In this document: positions 44,498 through 53,166 of the stretch, piece after piece
Layout of the letters: every line of letters begins with the position of its first letter
Numbering within the stretch: the stretch's first letter is position 1
NCBI GenBank assembly: GCA_044351045.1
Contig: JBILGM010000008.1
Location: forward strand, 11,578-75,577
Length of the DNA stretch: 64,000 bases
Source of the DNA: UBA6136 sp044351045
GTDB taxonomy: Bacteria; Pseudomonadota; Gammaproteobacteria; Methylococcales; Methylococcaceae
Direction: 5' to 3'
Made by a program: the position numbers and the translations under genes
The notes under the pieces: generated by a model
Seen by the model: only the letters and a program-made list of their open reading frames with translations
What the model was told of the DNA's origin: nothing
Database searches by the model: none

Positions 44498-46921
44498 ATG
44501 GAAAACAGCACAGCCGAGAATATGAAGCCGGAAAAACTTATTCCCGTCCTCCCGCTCAGAGATGTGGTCGTGTACCCGCACATGGTCATTCCACTGTTCG
44601 TGGGCCGGGAAAAGTCCATACTGGCGCTCGATAATGCCATGCGAGATAGCAAGCAAGTATTGCTTGTGGCCCAGAAGGAAGCCGAGGTAGATGACCCGGG
44701 CTTTGATGATCTCTACAGCGTCGGCACCCTTTCGAACATTCTTCAACTACTGAAACTGCCTGACGGGACAGTCAAGGTCTTGGTTGAGGGTGCGGATCGT
44801 AGTGTCGTTGACCAATTCCATGAAGTGGACAACTGCCTCGTCGCATCCGTCTCGCCCATGGTCGACGAGTTGGGTGCAAACGAGCATGAAATGGATGTCC
44901 TAGTGCGCACTGTGGTGAGTACCTTTGACCAGTACGTCAAGTTAAACAAGCGCATACCGCCAGAAGTGCTCAATTCTTTGGCAGGTATCGACGATCCGAG
45001 CCGCTTAGCGGACACCATTGCCGCCCACATGACCATCAAAATTGATGAGAAGCAGTCTGTCCTGGAGGCTCCGCAAATTACCCAGCGGCTTGAGCGTCTC
45101 ATGACCCTCATGGAGGGTGAAGTTGACATGCTGGAAATGGAAAAGCGCATCCGCGGCCGCGTCAAGCAGCAGATGGAAAAAAATCAGCGCGAGTATTACC
45201 TGAACGAGCAGATGAAAGCCATCCAGAAGGAGCTGGGCGACATGGATGATGCCCCAAGTGAACTGGATGAGTTGGCGCAAAAAATCTATAAATCCGGTAT
45301 GCCGGCACCCGCCAGAACCAAGGCAGAGACCGAGTTGAGCAAACTCAGACAAATGTCGCCGATGTCGGCCGAGGCGACGGTTGTCAGAAATTACATCGAA
45401 TGGATGGTCGGCATGCCTTGGAAAAAGCGTACCAAGGTTAATCATGACCTTGCCTATGCCGAGAAGATTCTGGAGGCAGAGCATTATGGTCTGGATAAGG
45501 TCAAGGAGCGGATTCTTGAATACCTTGCCGTTCAGCAGCGGGTCAAGAAACTCAAGGGCCCCATCCTCTGTCTCGTGGGCCCTCCCGGGGTGGGTAAAAC
45601 TTCATTGGGCCAATCCATCGCCAAGGCGACCAATCGCAAATATGTGCGGATGGCCTTGGGTGGAGTTCGGGATGAAGCGGAAATTCGTGGGCATCGCCGG
45701 ACCTATATTGGCGCGATGCCAGGCAAGGTGTTGCAAAACCTGAGTAAGGTAAAATCCCGCAATCCGATGTTCATGCTCGACGAAATTGACAAAATGGCGA
45801 TGGACTTTCGTGGAGACCCGGCGTCGGCTTTGCTAGAGGTGCTTGATCCTGAGCAAAATCACACTTTTAATGACCATTATCTTGAGGTGGATTTCGATCT
45901 CTCGGACATCATGTTTGTCGCGACTGCAAATACGCTAGATATTCCCGCACCGTTGCTGGACCGTATGGAGGTCATTCGGCTGGCAGGGTATACCGAAGAC
46001 GAGAAGATCAACATCGCTCTGCGCTACCTCATTCCTAAGCAGATCAGAAACAATGGGCTCATGGACGGCGAGATTCAAATTACTGAAACGGCTGTGCGGG
46101 ACATCATCCGCTACTACACTCGTGAGGCAGGCGTTCGCAGCTTGGAACGCGAGATTGCAAAGATCTGCCGCAAGGTCGTGAAAAGCTTGTTGCTGAAACC
46201 CGCATCCAAGCGTGTCAATGTAAGTCCCAAGAATCTGGAGGATTACCTTGGCGTTCGACGCTATCGTTACGGGCGGGCCGAGGAAAATGATCAGGTTGGT
46301 CAGGTAACCGGTTTGGCATGGACTGAAGTGGGTGGTGAATTGCTGACGATCGAGGCTGTCATCATGCCGGGTACGGGAAAACAGACCTATACCGGAAAGC
46401 TGGGTGAGGTCATGCAGGAATCCATTCAGACAGCCATTACAGTAGCCAGAAGCCGATCCGAATCATTGGGTATTGATCCGTCCTTCTACCAAAAGCAGGA
46501 CGTCCATATTCATGTCCCGGAGGGTGCCACCCCTAAGGATGGCCCGAGCGCGGGTATCGGCATGTGCACAGCACTGGTATCTGCCTTGACCGGGATTCCG
46601 GTCCTTTCCTCGGTGGCAATGACAGGTGAAATCACGCTTCGAGGCGAGGTCTTGCCCATTGGTGGCCTCAAGGAAAAGTTGCTGGCGGCCCACCGTGGTG
46701 GGATTACGACAGTTCTGATCCCCCATGAAAACGAACGTGATCTCGCCGAAATTCCCAGGAATATCAAGCAGAACTTGACAATTGTCCCTGTGCGCTGGAT
46801 TGACGAGGTTCTGACTTATGCCTTGCAGCGTGAGCCTGAGCCCATCTTAAGTGGCGCCAAGTCAGATTCTTCCGGGGTGAGCAAGTCGCCCGGGGTCTTA
46901 GGTCCAGTCGTGGCTCACTGA
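44498..46921 (+). CDS. lon: ATP-dependent protease Lon
   Basis: An 807-residue AAA+ serine protease of the cytoplasm. The N-terminal LAN domain begins IPVLPLRDVVVYPHMVIPLF, and Walker A is GPPGVGKTSLG. The proteolytic dyad is the serine in KDGPSAGIG and the lysine in GGLKEKLLAA. The ATG at 44498 is preferred because AAGGA lies seven bases upstream. ATGs at 44495 and 44474 are in frame, and the frame extends back into clpX. A sigma-32-like promoter precedes it. Confidence 0.96.
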   Translation: MENSTAENMKPEKLIPVLPLRDVVVYPHMVIPLFVGREKSILALDNAMRDSKQVLLVAQKEAEVDDPGFDDLYSVGTLSNILQLLKLPDGTVKVLVEGADRSVVDQFHEVDNCLVASVSPMVDELGANEHEMDVLVRTVVSTFDQYVKLNKRIPPEVLNSLAGIDDPSRLADTIAAHMTIKIDEKQSVLEAPQITQRLERLMTLMEGEVDMLEMEKRIRGRVKQQMEKNQREYYLNEQMKAIQKELGDMDDAPSELDELAQKIYKSGMPAPARTKAETELSKLRQMSPMSAEATVVRNYIEWMVGMPWKKRTKVNHDLAYAEKILEAEHYGLDKVKERILEYLAVQQRVKKLKGPILCLVGPPGVGKTSLGQSIAKATNRKYVRMALGGVRDEAEIRGHRRTYIGAMPGKVLQNLSKVKSRNPMFMLDEIDKMAMDFRGDPASALLEVLDPEQNHTFNDHYLEVDFDLSDIMFVATANTLDIPAPLLDRMEVIRLAGYTEDEKINIALRYLIPKQIRNNGLMDGEIQITETAVRDIIRYYTREAGVRSLEREIAKICRKVVKSLLLKPASKRVNVSPKNLEDYLGVRRYRYGRAEENDQVGQVTGLAWTEVGGELLTIEAVIMPGTGKQTYTGKLGEVMQESIQTAITVARSRSESLGIDPSFYQKQDVHIHVPEGATPKDGPSAGIGMCTALVSALTGIPVLSSVAMTGEITLRGEVLPIGGLKEKLLAAHRGGITTVLIPHENERDLAEIPRNIKQNLTIVPVRWIDEVLTYALQREPEPILSGAKSDSSGVSKSPGVLGPVVAH

Positions 46922-46969
46922 TATGGGTGTCGTCCCCGAGGCGTCGAAAATTCAGTGGCAATATCCAGA

Positions 46970-46990
46970 AACCCGCGTAAATAGCGGGTT
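46970..46990 (+). terminator. Possible hairpin after lon
   Basis: AACCCGC and GCGGGTT form a seven-base stem with a seven-base loop about 49 bases after the lon stop, but no T tract follows. The last bases are part of the hupB -35 box, so a terminating role is uncertain. Confidence 0.35.
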
Positions 46991-47018
46991 GACACGGGTT
47001 TTGGTGGACTGCTAAATT
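46989..47018 (+). promoter_or_regulatory. Promoter for hupB
   Basis: A consensus TTGACA (46989-46994) is followed after 18 bases by TAAATT preceded by TGC, an extended -10. This would give an mRNA leader of roughly 100 bases before the HU start at 47132. Confidence 0.65.
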
Positions 47019-47131
47019 GCCAACTATGGTTTAAAGAAGAGGCTTACTGTGGCGCGAACGGACATCAGGCCACTATCATCTGAACCATCTCAAAGCGTAA
47101 CCACGAAATCTCACACCTTACAGGGGGATCC

Positions 47132-47404
47132 ATGAACAAGGCGGAATTGATCGAAGCGATTGCCGATGCGGCTGATCTTACGAAGGCCGATGCGAGTCGT
47201 GCATTGGATGGCATGGTGAATGCAATCACTGGGGCACTGAAAAAGGGAGACACGGTGTCATTGGTCGGTTTCGGGTCCTTTCTGGTTAAGGAACGCGCCG
47301 CTCGCCAGGGGCGGAATCCGCAAACCGGCAAAACGATCACGATTGCCGCTGCAAAGATTCCATCATTCAAGGCTGGCAAGGCGCTCAAGGATGCTGTAAA
47401 CTGA
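47132..47404 (+). CDS. hupB: DNA-binding protein HU
   Basis: A 90-residue nucleoid protein. MNKAELIEAIADAADLTKAD, GDTVSLVGFGSF and RQGRNPQTGKTITIAA (the DNA-bending arm with its proline) are all HU hallmarks. GGGGGATCC before the ATG includes the ribosome-binding site. As in E. coli it follows lon, and two tRNA genes and ppiD come next. Confidence 0.97.
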   Translation: MNKAELIEAIADAADLTKADASRALDGMVNAITGALKKGDTVSLVGFGSFLVKERAARQGRNPQTGKTITIAAAKIPSFKAGKALKDAVN

Positions 47405-47415
47405 CCAGCTTTCCA

Positions 47416-47491
47416 GGGTGCTTAGCTCAGCTGGGAGAGCATCGCCCTTACAAGGCGAGGGTCGTAGGTTCGATCCCTACAGCACCCACCA
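47416..47491 (+). tRNA. tRNA-Val (anticodon UAC)
   Basis: A 76-base cloverleaf with acceptor GGGTGCT/AGCACCC, encoded CCA, anticodon TAC in the loop of the CGCCC/GGCG-type stem, and T arm GTAGGTTCGATCCCTAC. It starts 11 bases after the hupB stop, so it is probably processed from the same transcript. Confidence 0.96.
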
Positions 47492-47494
47492 TTT

Positions 47495-47571
47495 GGAGCG
47501 GTAGTTCAGTTGGTTAGAATACCGGCCTGTCACGCCGGGGGTCGCGGGTTCGAGCCCCGTCCGCTCCGCCA
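47495..47571 (+). tRNA. tRNA-Asp (anticodon GUC)
   Basis: A 77-base tRNA with acceptor GGAGCGG/CCGCTCC, discriminator G, encoded CCA, anticodon GTC in CCTGTCACGCC, and T arm GCGGGTTCGAGCCCCGT. It lies three bases after tRNA-Val and is followed by a terminator. Confidence 0.96.
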
Positions 47572-47580
47572 TAAAAAAGG

Positions 47581-47612
47581 AAACCCCGCAATATGTAGCG
47601 GGGTTTTTTTTT
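47581..47612 (+). terminator. Rho-independent terminator after the tRNA pair
   Basis: AACCCCGC and GCGGGGTT form a stem around an eight-base loop, followed by nine or more T residues. It ends the hupB-tRNA transcript ahead of ppiD. Confidence 0.92.
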
Positions 47613-47689
47613 ACCATTATGGCGCATCTTCCAGCAATGCTGGGTACTCCACATATTCCTCCTAATCTTTTCTCTGCAGGTTATTAGAT

Positions 47690-49567
47690 ATGCTCCAAGC
47701 GATTCGGGATCGTGCACACGGTATTTTTGCCTGGGTTATGTTGATTGCGATCGGTGTCCCCTTCGCCTTGTGGGGCATACAGAACTACATCGATACAGGT
47801 AAGGAGAAACCGGCGGCCGCGATCGGTGATCGCGAGATATTTGATCGGGATGTCACACGGGCCTACGAGCAAAGTCTCAATAATCTGGTCGGCATAGACG
47901 ATTTTGATGAGAAAAAGCTCCGGGAACAGGCTCTGGAGCGCTTGATCAGCGAAGAAGTGATAGTTCAGGGCGCCGAAGAGCGCATGCTGACAGTCTCTGA
48001 TACCGAGGCACGTAGCTTCATTCAGACGCTTCCCTACTTCCAAACGGACGGCAAATTCGATAAGGAAAAATATAAAGTCATGCTGTCCGCGCAGGGCATG
48101 AACCCCACACAGTTCGCGGCCCAGATTCGTCGAGCCCTCATGAGCGAACAGTTCCAGCATGGAGTCGTTGACAGTAGCTTCGTAACCAAGGGTGAACTGG
48201 AAACGCTCATGCGGCTTAAAAACCAGGAGAGAGAGATCGAATACGCGGAAATTCCGCTCACTCAAGTCACCCGAACCTTCAGCGATACGGAGATTTCCTC
48301 CTACTACAAGACGTATCTCACGGAATTCCGCAATCCTGAGCGGGTTTCTGTCGAATATCTCGCGCTCAACTTCGACGAAATCGCCAAGGATGTCCAGGTC
48401 AGCGATGAAGAGTTGACCAAGCTGTACGAAGAACAAAAAGCCAGCCTGGGGACCCCCGAGCGTCGCAAGATCAGTCACATTCTGATTGCGCCAGGGGACG
48501 GGAGTGAGGCGGCACTGAAGGCCGCCCAAGACAAGGCGACCGGTATTCGTAATCGGATCCTCAAAGGTGAGGACTTTGCCAAACTGGCTCAGGAGGTTTC
48601 AAGCGATGCGTTGTCGGGTAAAGCGGGCGGGGATCTTGGGTTTCTCAATAAGGAAGCTCAGGAGGAGTCTTTCACCAAAGCGGCTGAAAAGCTAAATTCG
48701 GATGAAGTTTCGGAGCCTGTCAAGACCTCGTTTGGATACCACCTGATCAAGGTGACAGAGTTGACTCCAGCCAAGCAAAAGTCCTTCGAAGAAGTGAAAG
48801 AGGAGTTACATAAGACTGCCCAGCGCAACGCCGCAGAAACCCGCTTTTATGAAAAGGGACAAAAGCTTGCCGAACAGACCTTTGAACACCCCGGCAGCCT
48901 TGATACTGCCGCCCAGGCGCTGGGATTGAAGATCCAACAGACGGTTCTATTTACCCGTGAAGAGGGAGAGGGGTTAGCTGCCGAAGAATCCGTGCGCAAG
49001 GCCGCTTTTTCCGAGGATGTGCTGGGTGGTCGAAACAGTGAGCCGGTCGAGTTGGGCAATGAGAAAGCGGTCGTCCTTCGCATCAAGGAGCACCAGCAGG
49101 CTTCTGATAAACCCATGGCGGAGGTCAAAGACGCCATCATTGCCAAACTGCGTGATCAGGAGTCTCGTGCCGAAGCTGTCAAAAGCAGCCAGGAACTTCT
49201 TAAAACTGTGCGTGATGGAAAATCGCTCGCTGAAGCGGCCAAGAACCTCGGTCTCAAGATTACTAAAACCGGATTTGTTCGGCGTGATAACGACAAGTTG
49301 CCGCCTGAACTGTTGCGAGCCGCTTTCACCGCTGGACGTCCCGCTGCAGGCAAGGTCAGCGCGGGGGACGCGACTCAGCCAAACGGAAGCCAGTGGGTAT
49401 TCAGCGTCACTACCGTAAAAGACGGTCCCATGGCAGCTGCCGATGCCAAGGATCAGGAATCGGCCAGCCAATTTATGACTCGCTCCGGCTCTCAGCGCGA
49501 GTTTGGGTCTTTCGTCGAGCGTCTCAGGGAGTTGGCTGACGTCAAGATCAACAATAAGGACGGTTAA
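47690..49567 (+). CDS. ppiD: Periplasmic chaperone/peptidyl-prolyl isomerase PpiD
   Basis: A 625-residue inner-membrane-anchored folding factor located at the Sec translocon exit. The N-terminal anchor is GIFAWVMLIAIGVPFALWGI. SurA-like N-domains are followed by one parvulin domain at about 260-360 (RKISHILIAPGDG to TSFGYHLIKVTEL). The length matches E. coli PpiD. It is the last gene of the conserved tig-to-ppiD block and is convergent with the second AI-2E-type permease. Confidence 0.94.
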   Translation: MLQAIRDRAHGIFAWVMLIAIGVPFALWGIQNYIDTGKEKPAAAIGDREIFDRDVTRAYEQSLNNLVGIDDFDEKKLREQALERLISEEVIVQGAEERMLTVSDTEARSFIQTLPYFQTDGKFDKEKYKVMLSAQGMNPTQFAAQIRRALMSEQFQHGVVDSSFVTKGELETLMRLKNQEREIEYAEIPLTQVTRTFSDTEISSYYKTYLTEFRNPERVSVEYLALNFDEIAKDVQVSDEELTKLYEEQKASLGTPERRKISHILIAPGDGSEAALKAAQDKATGIRNRILKGEDFAKLAQEVSSDALSGKAGGDLGFLNKEAQEESFTKAAEKLNSDEVSEPVKTSFGYHLIKVTELTPAKQKSFEEVKEELHKTAQRNAAETRFYEKGQKLAEQTFEHPGSLDTAAQALGLKIQQTVLFTREEGEGLAAEESVRKAAFSEDVLGGRNSEPVELGNEKAVVLRIKEHQQASDKPMAEVKDAIIAKLRDQESRAEAVKSSQELLKTVRDGKSLAEAAKNLGLKITKTGFVRRDNDKLPPELLRAAFTAGRPAAGKVSAGDATQPNGSQWVFSVTTVKDGPMAAADAKDQESASQFMTRSGSQREFGSFVERLRELADVKINNKDG

Positions 49568-49648
49568 AACCGCACTCCCTTAAAGAAGTCGTGAGAGAGT
49601 AGGCGCAAAAACCCTTGGCGGAAACAGGGCCAACTCACTCCGAATTTC

Positions 49649-50710
49649 TTATTCCGGCTGATTTTCCAGCCAGGCAAAAAAAGTGGTGTAGGCGACTGCC
49701 AGCAGGGTTGTGCCCAGGAAAATTCCCACAAAACCCCAAGCCAGCATTCCGCCGACCACGCCCACCATGATCAGCAGAAAAGGCAGGGGGCTAGAGAGAC
49801 CGATAAAGTAAGGCTTGATGAAATTGTCCATCAGATTGATGGCAATACCCAAGGTGACGGTAAAGACCGCCCAGCCGTTCTGATCCAAATGCGACAACCA
49901 TGCCGCGACGGGAATCCAGATGATGGCGGTGCCAATCTGCATCACGGCCGCCAGAAAACACAGCAGGCCGAGGATCGTAGCGGCCGAGACGCCGGCCATT
50001 GCGAACCCGATCCCGGATAGTATTGCCTGAATAAGAGCGGTGCCGATGACACCAAGAGAAACACCGCGAACTGTATTGGCGGCAGTCTGTGTCGCTGTGA
50101 GTGCAGATTCACCGCCAATTCTTTGAGCCAGCTTTTCAGCCACCGCCGTCGCCTGTTCTCCATAGGAATAGAGCAGGCCGGCCATAAGTACGGCCAGCAC
50201 GATGTTGATGGCATTAAGGGCCAGGCCGGCGCTCCCATGGAGTAGCCACTTGCCGACCGTGGTCAAGAGAGGGCGTATTCGGGCGGGATCCAATAGCGCC
50301 AACCATTTCCCCTCGCGCCAATCAGCATCCAGGCTTTCACCTACCCATGGCAGACCTGCCAGCCATTCTGGCGGCTCGCCGCGAAGCCAGGCGATTACAC
50401 GCTCGAATAGGCCTTCCGCATTGGGAGCATGCTCCGTGAGTGCGCTGAGAGCCAGAACCGCCGGTACCACGAAAACCAGTAATTGCAGCAAGGTCAGCAG
50501 AACCGCAGCGAGTTTCTTCCGACCGCCGAGCCATCGCGACAGCGATAAATAGTAGGGCCAGGTCGAGAGCGACAAAATCATCGCCCAGATGAAGGGGGGA
50601 ATGAATGGGGCAACGATCTGCAGGCAGGCATAGCCCAATCCGCCGACTAGCAAAAGCAGAAAGGCTCGCTCGATCAATTGTCCCTCATTGAAGGCACTTT
50701 TTAGATTCAT
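49649..50710 (-). CDS. AI-2E/PerM family transporter (second copy)
   Basis: A 353-residue polytopic membrane protein of the same family as 8054-9082. Typical stretches are LLLLVGGLGYACLQIVAPFI, NLMDNFIKPYFIGLSSPLPF and GGMLAWGFVGIFLGTTLLAV. The two copies differ clearly in sequence, so they are old paralogues rather than a recent duplication. The substrate is unknown. Confidence 0.86.
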   Translation of the reverse strand: MNLKSAFNEGQLIERAFLLLLVGGLGYACLQIVAPFIPPFIWAMILSLSTWPYYLSLSRWLGGRKKLAAVLLTLLQLLVFVVPAVLALSALTEHAPNAEGLFERVIAWLRGEPPEWLAGLPWVGESLDADWREGKWLALLDPARIRPLLTTVGKWLLHGSAGLALNAINIVLAVLMAGLLYSYGEQATAVAEKLAQRIGGESALTATQTAANTVRGVSLGVIGTALIQAILSGIGFAMAGVSAATILGLLCFLAAVMQIGTAIIWIPVAAWLSHLDQNGWAVFTVTLGIAINLMDNFIKPYFIGLSSPLPFLLIMVGVVGGMLAWGFVGIFLGTTLLAVAYTTFFAWLENQPE

Positions 50711-50863
50711 GGTTTTAGACTCTCTGAATGGGCTTCGATGCTCATGGCTACGCGGTCATATTGTTGAGAGGAAATATTCAGGAAATACCCGCTTCCCGTT
50801 GTCTTTCCTTTAGTTGTTCCTCCGCCCGCCGGGATAGACCTGAGCGGTGGGGTCAGAGGAGAA

Positions 50864-51100
50864 TCATGCGCGAGTACTCTCAAGCGCCTCTCTTGGGACG
50901 ATACCGAAGGTTTCCTCATCGGTGTCGAAAACGATCACCGCCTTTCCGCTTTCAAGCTGGCCACGAACCTGTCTGACGCGCAGGGATAGGTTAGCCTCTC
51001 GTTCGCCATAGTCGGTCCCATCCCGTGTGACGAACTCCTCAAGCATGGCCAAGAGCGTCTCGGGCTCCAGCGAATGGTGGGGGATGATGATAGGTGTCAT
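50864..51100 (-). CDS. YheU/UPF0270 family protein
   Basis: A 78-residue protein with the pattern of YheU: IIIPHHSLEPETLLAMLEEF, VTRDGTDYGEREANLSLRV and GKAVIVFDTDEETFGIVPRE. The role is unknown. Its ATG overlaps the stop of the decayed MDR reductase gene upstream by four bases (ATGA), so it was once translationally coupled to that gene. Confidence 0.88.
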   Translation of the reverse strand: MTPIIIPHHSLEPETLLAMLEEFVTRDGTDYGEREANLSLRVRQVRGQLESGKAVIVFDTDEETFGIVPREALESTRA

Positions 51101-52055
51101 ACCGACCAGCCATTCCTACAGGCGATGGTCAAAATGATCTTGCCGCGGGCGTGTCCTTCAAGGCTTTCCTCCAATTCGTCCGACAGGTTTTCCAGGAGAA
51201 ATACCTCATTGATGACCGTTTTTAGTTCACCAACGGTTACCTCTCTGGCCAGCAAGGAGGCTAAATCGGCGGGATGAGCCCGGACGATAGTGCCCCGGAT
51301 TTGTTGTCGACTGAAAACTCTCAGCTGCAATCCAGCAAGGCCCAGTGAAAGATGGGGAAGCAGGGCGACATAGCGTACCTCCGGGGTCAGCGCAGGTTGC
51401 CTGAGACTGAACAGTGAATGACCCGCGCAATCGAGAATCACATCAAAGTTCGCTTTTGCCAATTCGGGATTTTCCTGGGCGTAATTCAGTACGGTTTCTG
51501 CGGCGAGTTAATGGCAGAAAGTCAGATTTTGGGCCGCGCAAAGAGCGGTGACGGTGGCGCCCAGCCGTCGTCCGATCTGCACGCCATAATGTCCGACAAT
51601 GCCGACCTCCGATGACCAACAGCTTCTGGCCAGACTTAGGTTGACCCTGATCCCTCAGCGCTTGGAAGGCCGTCAAGCCGGCCAGAAGCAGTGCTTCCAT
51701 GGGCTTGAAATCCAGCCCCTCTGGCAGTCGGCAAACATAACTGCTCTCTACCACCACAGACTCCCCGGTGGCACCCAGACTATTGATGAGCAGCATGCCA
51801 AATATACGATCCCATATTTCCCAGCCGGTGACGCCAGTACTGGTTTTGCTGACAATGCACGCGAAATCGAAACAGGGTGTCGACGCAAAGTGCAGCTATC
51901 TCAGCCGCCTCAACATACGTGAATACCATTTTAAGTCAATGGGATTGATTGAGTTGGCTAAGATCTTGATCAGAAGCTCTCTTCTGACCGGGTGTCGGTT
52001 GCGGTATCCCGGTCAGGCGGAGTTTTTCCGGTCCGCCATAACCGGTGAACTGCAT
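51097..52055 (-). pseudogene. Decayed zinc-free MDR (quinone oxidoreductase-type) gene
   Basis: Fragments in order on the minus strand form one medium-chain reductase. They are MQFTGYGGPEKLRLTGIPQP (from 52055); after a frame change near 51990 LLIKILANSINPIDLKWYSR; an in-frame TAG; DFACIVSKTSTGVTGWEIWD and on through SYVCRLPEGLDF; after another frame change near 51600 GIVGHYGVQIGRRLGATVTA; a TAA; then ETVLNYAQENPELAKANFDV with ILDCAGHSLF and a C-terminus ending at 51097. Two frameshifts and two stops make activity very unlikely. The coenzyme-binding motif is recognisable. Confidence 0.87.
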
Positions 52056-52087
52056 GGATTTCTGCGGCGTGATCGTGCGGTGTGCGC

Positions 52088-52327
52088 CTATAGTTTGGAA
52101 TGTGTGCCATCGCATAGCACGCTGTTCTGGCTATGTTTGCATCCGCAGAAATAAACCGTGCCGGATTTGTCGGCAGTGTATTTAACGGGGGCCATAGCGC
52201 TATCCTTGTGACTCCCGTCGCAGAAGGGTTGCCCACCGCTTTTGCCGCAGGCGCACCAGTAATAGTCTTTGCCGGCCTCCACTTCCACAGCGTAGGGTCC
52301 TTTCTTGGCAATGCTGGGTTGGTTCAT
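52088..52327 (-). CDS. CDGSH iron-sulfur domain protein (double)
   Basis: A 79-residue protein with two CDGSH-type 2Fe-2S motifs: CACGKSGGQPFCDGSH and CGCKHSQNSVLCDGTH. Each has the three-Cys, one-His ligand set, and the second has the common Ser-to-Thr change. Such tandem mini-proteins bind two redox-active, acid-labile clusters. They are soluble here, because no membrane anchor is seen. The partner is unknown, and its position beside a decayed reductase may reflect a past functional link. Confidence 0.9.
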   Translation of the reverse strand: MNQPSIAKKGPYAVEVEAGKDYYWCACGKSGGQPFCDGSHKDSAMAPVKYTADKSGTVYFCGCKHSQNSVLCDGTHSKL

Positions 52328-52345
52328 GGGGTATTTCTCGATAAT

Positions 52346-52744
52346 TCAGGGTTTGATTTCAACATAGATTGGCTGGAAGCTGGCGCAGCCGTCCTTGCTC
52401 GTGGCCTTGAGGGTAATGCGGACGCGGCCAGCTGCGGTGATGGGTTGGGCAAGTTTCACTTCAAGTAACGAATCGCCGGAGCGCTTGGGGGTAATGACCG
52501 GGGTCACCTTTTCCCCGTTCACCTGCATCAGGAGGGTAGACAGGTCGGTATTTTCTGAAGCCACAATCGAGAATTCGCCGAGGGAGTGCACGCTCGTGTC
52601 ACGTGTCGGATTTTCGTCGGTGAAAGTGGCTTCCGAGCAGCTGCTTGCGCCACCACTGCCGCTCCCGCCATAAGCAAGTGCCTGTTGGCTCAACGGCAGA
52701 ATGCCGAATAGCAAAACGAGGGCAAAAAGATGAATTTTCTTCAT
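52346..52744 (-). CDS. Secreted protein of unknown function
   Basis: A 132-residue protein with a clear signal peptide MKKIHLFALVLLFGILPLSQ ending at QALA. A glycine-rich spacer (YGGSGSGGASSC) is followed by an all-beta domain (EFSIVASENTDLSTLLMQVN to FQPIYVEIKP), suggestive of an immunoglobulin-like fold. Two cysteines (SSC and GCAS) may form a disulfide. No function is known. It lies 18 bases upstream of the CDGSH gene on the same strand. Confidence 0.78.
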   Translation of the reverse strand: MKKIHLFALVLLFGILPLSQQALAYGGSGSGGASSCSEATFTDENPTRDTSVHSLGEFSIVASENTDLSTLLMQVNGEKVTPVITPKRSGDSLLEVKLAQPITAAGRVRITLKATSKDGCASFQPIYVEIKP

Positions 52745-53139
52745 GATAGGGCTCCTGGGGTTGTCCGCGTGTTGGTGTGATTAGTCAGCGTTTGGTGTCG
52801 TTGTCGTGAAGAGGGTAAAACGGGGGTTGCGGATTTCGGTGCATTAATTTCACTGCCCAAGCTTTATGATCCCTCTGAACCACCAAGACAGACTCTACAC
52901 CACAACCACCCCTCTTGGGTCAGGGGCTAAGAGTCGTCTCGGCCCTGACAGCTTTCGTCTGGGCGGGGGCTCCCGATGCGACCACATTTAATACTGTCCC
53001 GAGCATGAATCCAAGGGCATGCTGGATCCCGATTATTCTTTGGTCCAAATTAATGCGCAACAGATTTCTTGAAGTCCGTAATGGTGCAAGCCGCCATTTG
53101 TTCGTGGTCCGCAGTCGTAATTTACAGCGTCCGTCCCGG
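52745..53139. other. Intergenic region before the Anbu operon
   Basis: Nearly 400 bases between two divergent genes. I find no protein gene. A short plus-strand frame at 52915-53163 has no family signature and no ribosome-binding site. The region would have to hold activator sites for the sigma-54 element at its right end. I did not find a convincing NtrC palindrome. Confidence 0.5.
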
Positions 53140-53155
53140 TGGCTCGCTCCTTGCT
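53140..53155 (+). promoter_or_regulatory. Sigma-54 (-24/-12) promoter of the Anbu operon
   Basis: TGGCTCGCTCCTTGCT matches the sigma-54 consensus TGGCACN5TTGCW at all but one of the defined positions, with correct spacing of GG and GC. Twelve bases after the GC places the transcription start at about 53166, one base before the ATG of the first gene. No Shine-Dalgarno sequence precedes that ATG. Confidence 0.6.
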
Positions 53156-53166
53156 TGGTCTAGTCC

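Noticed and set aside
52915..53163. Plus-strand frame of 82 codons before the Anbu operon
   Set aside because: It covers the sigma-54 element and has no protein signature. It is treated as intergenic.
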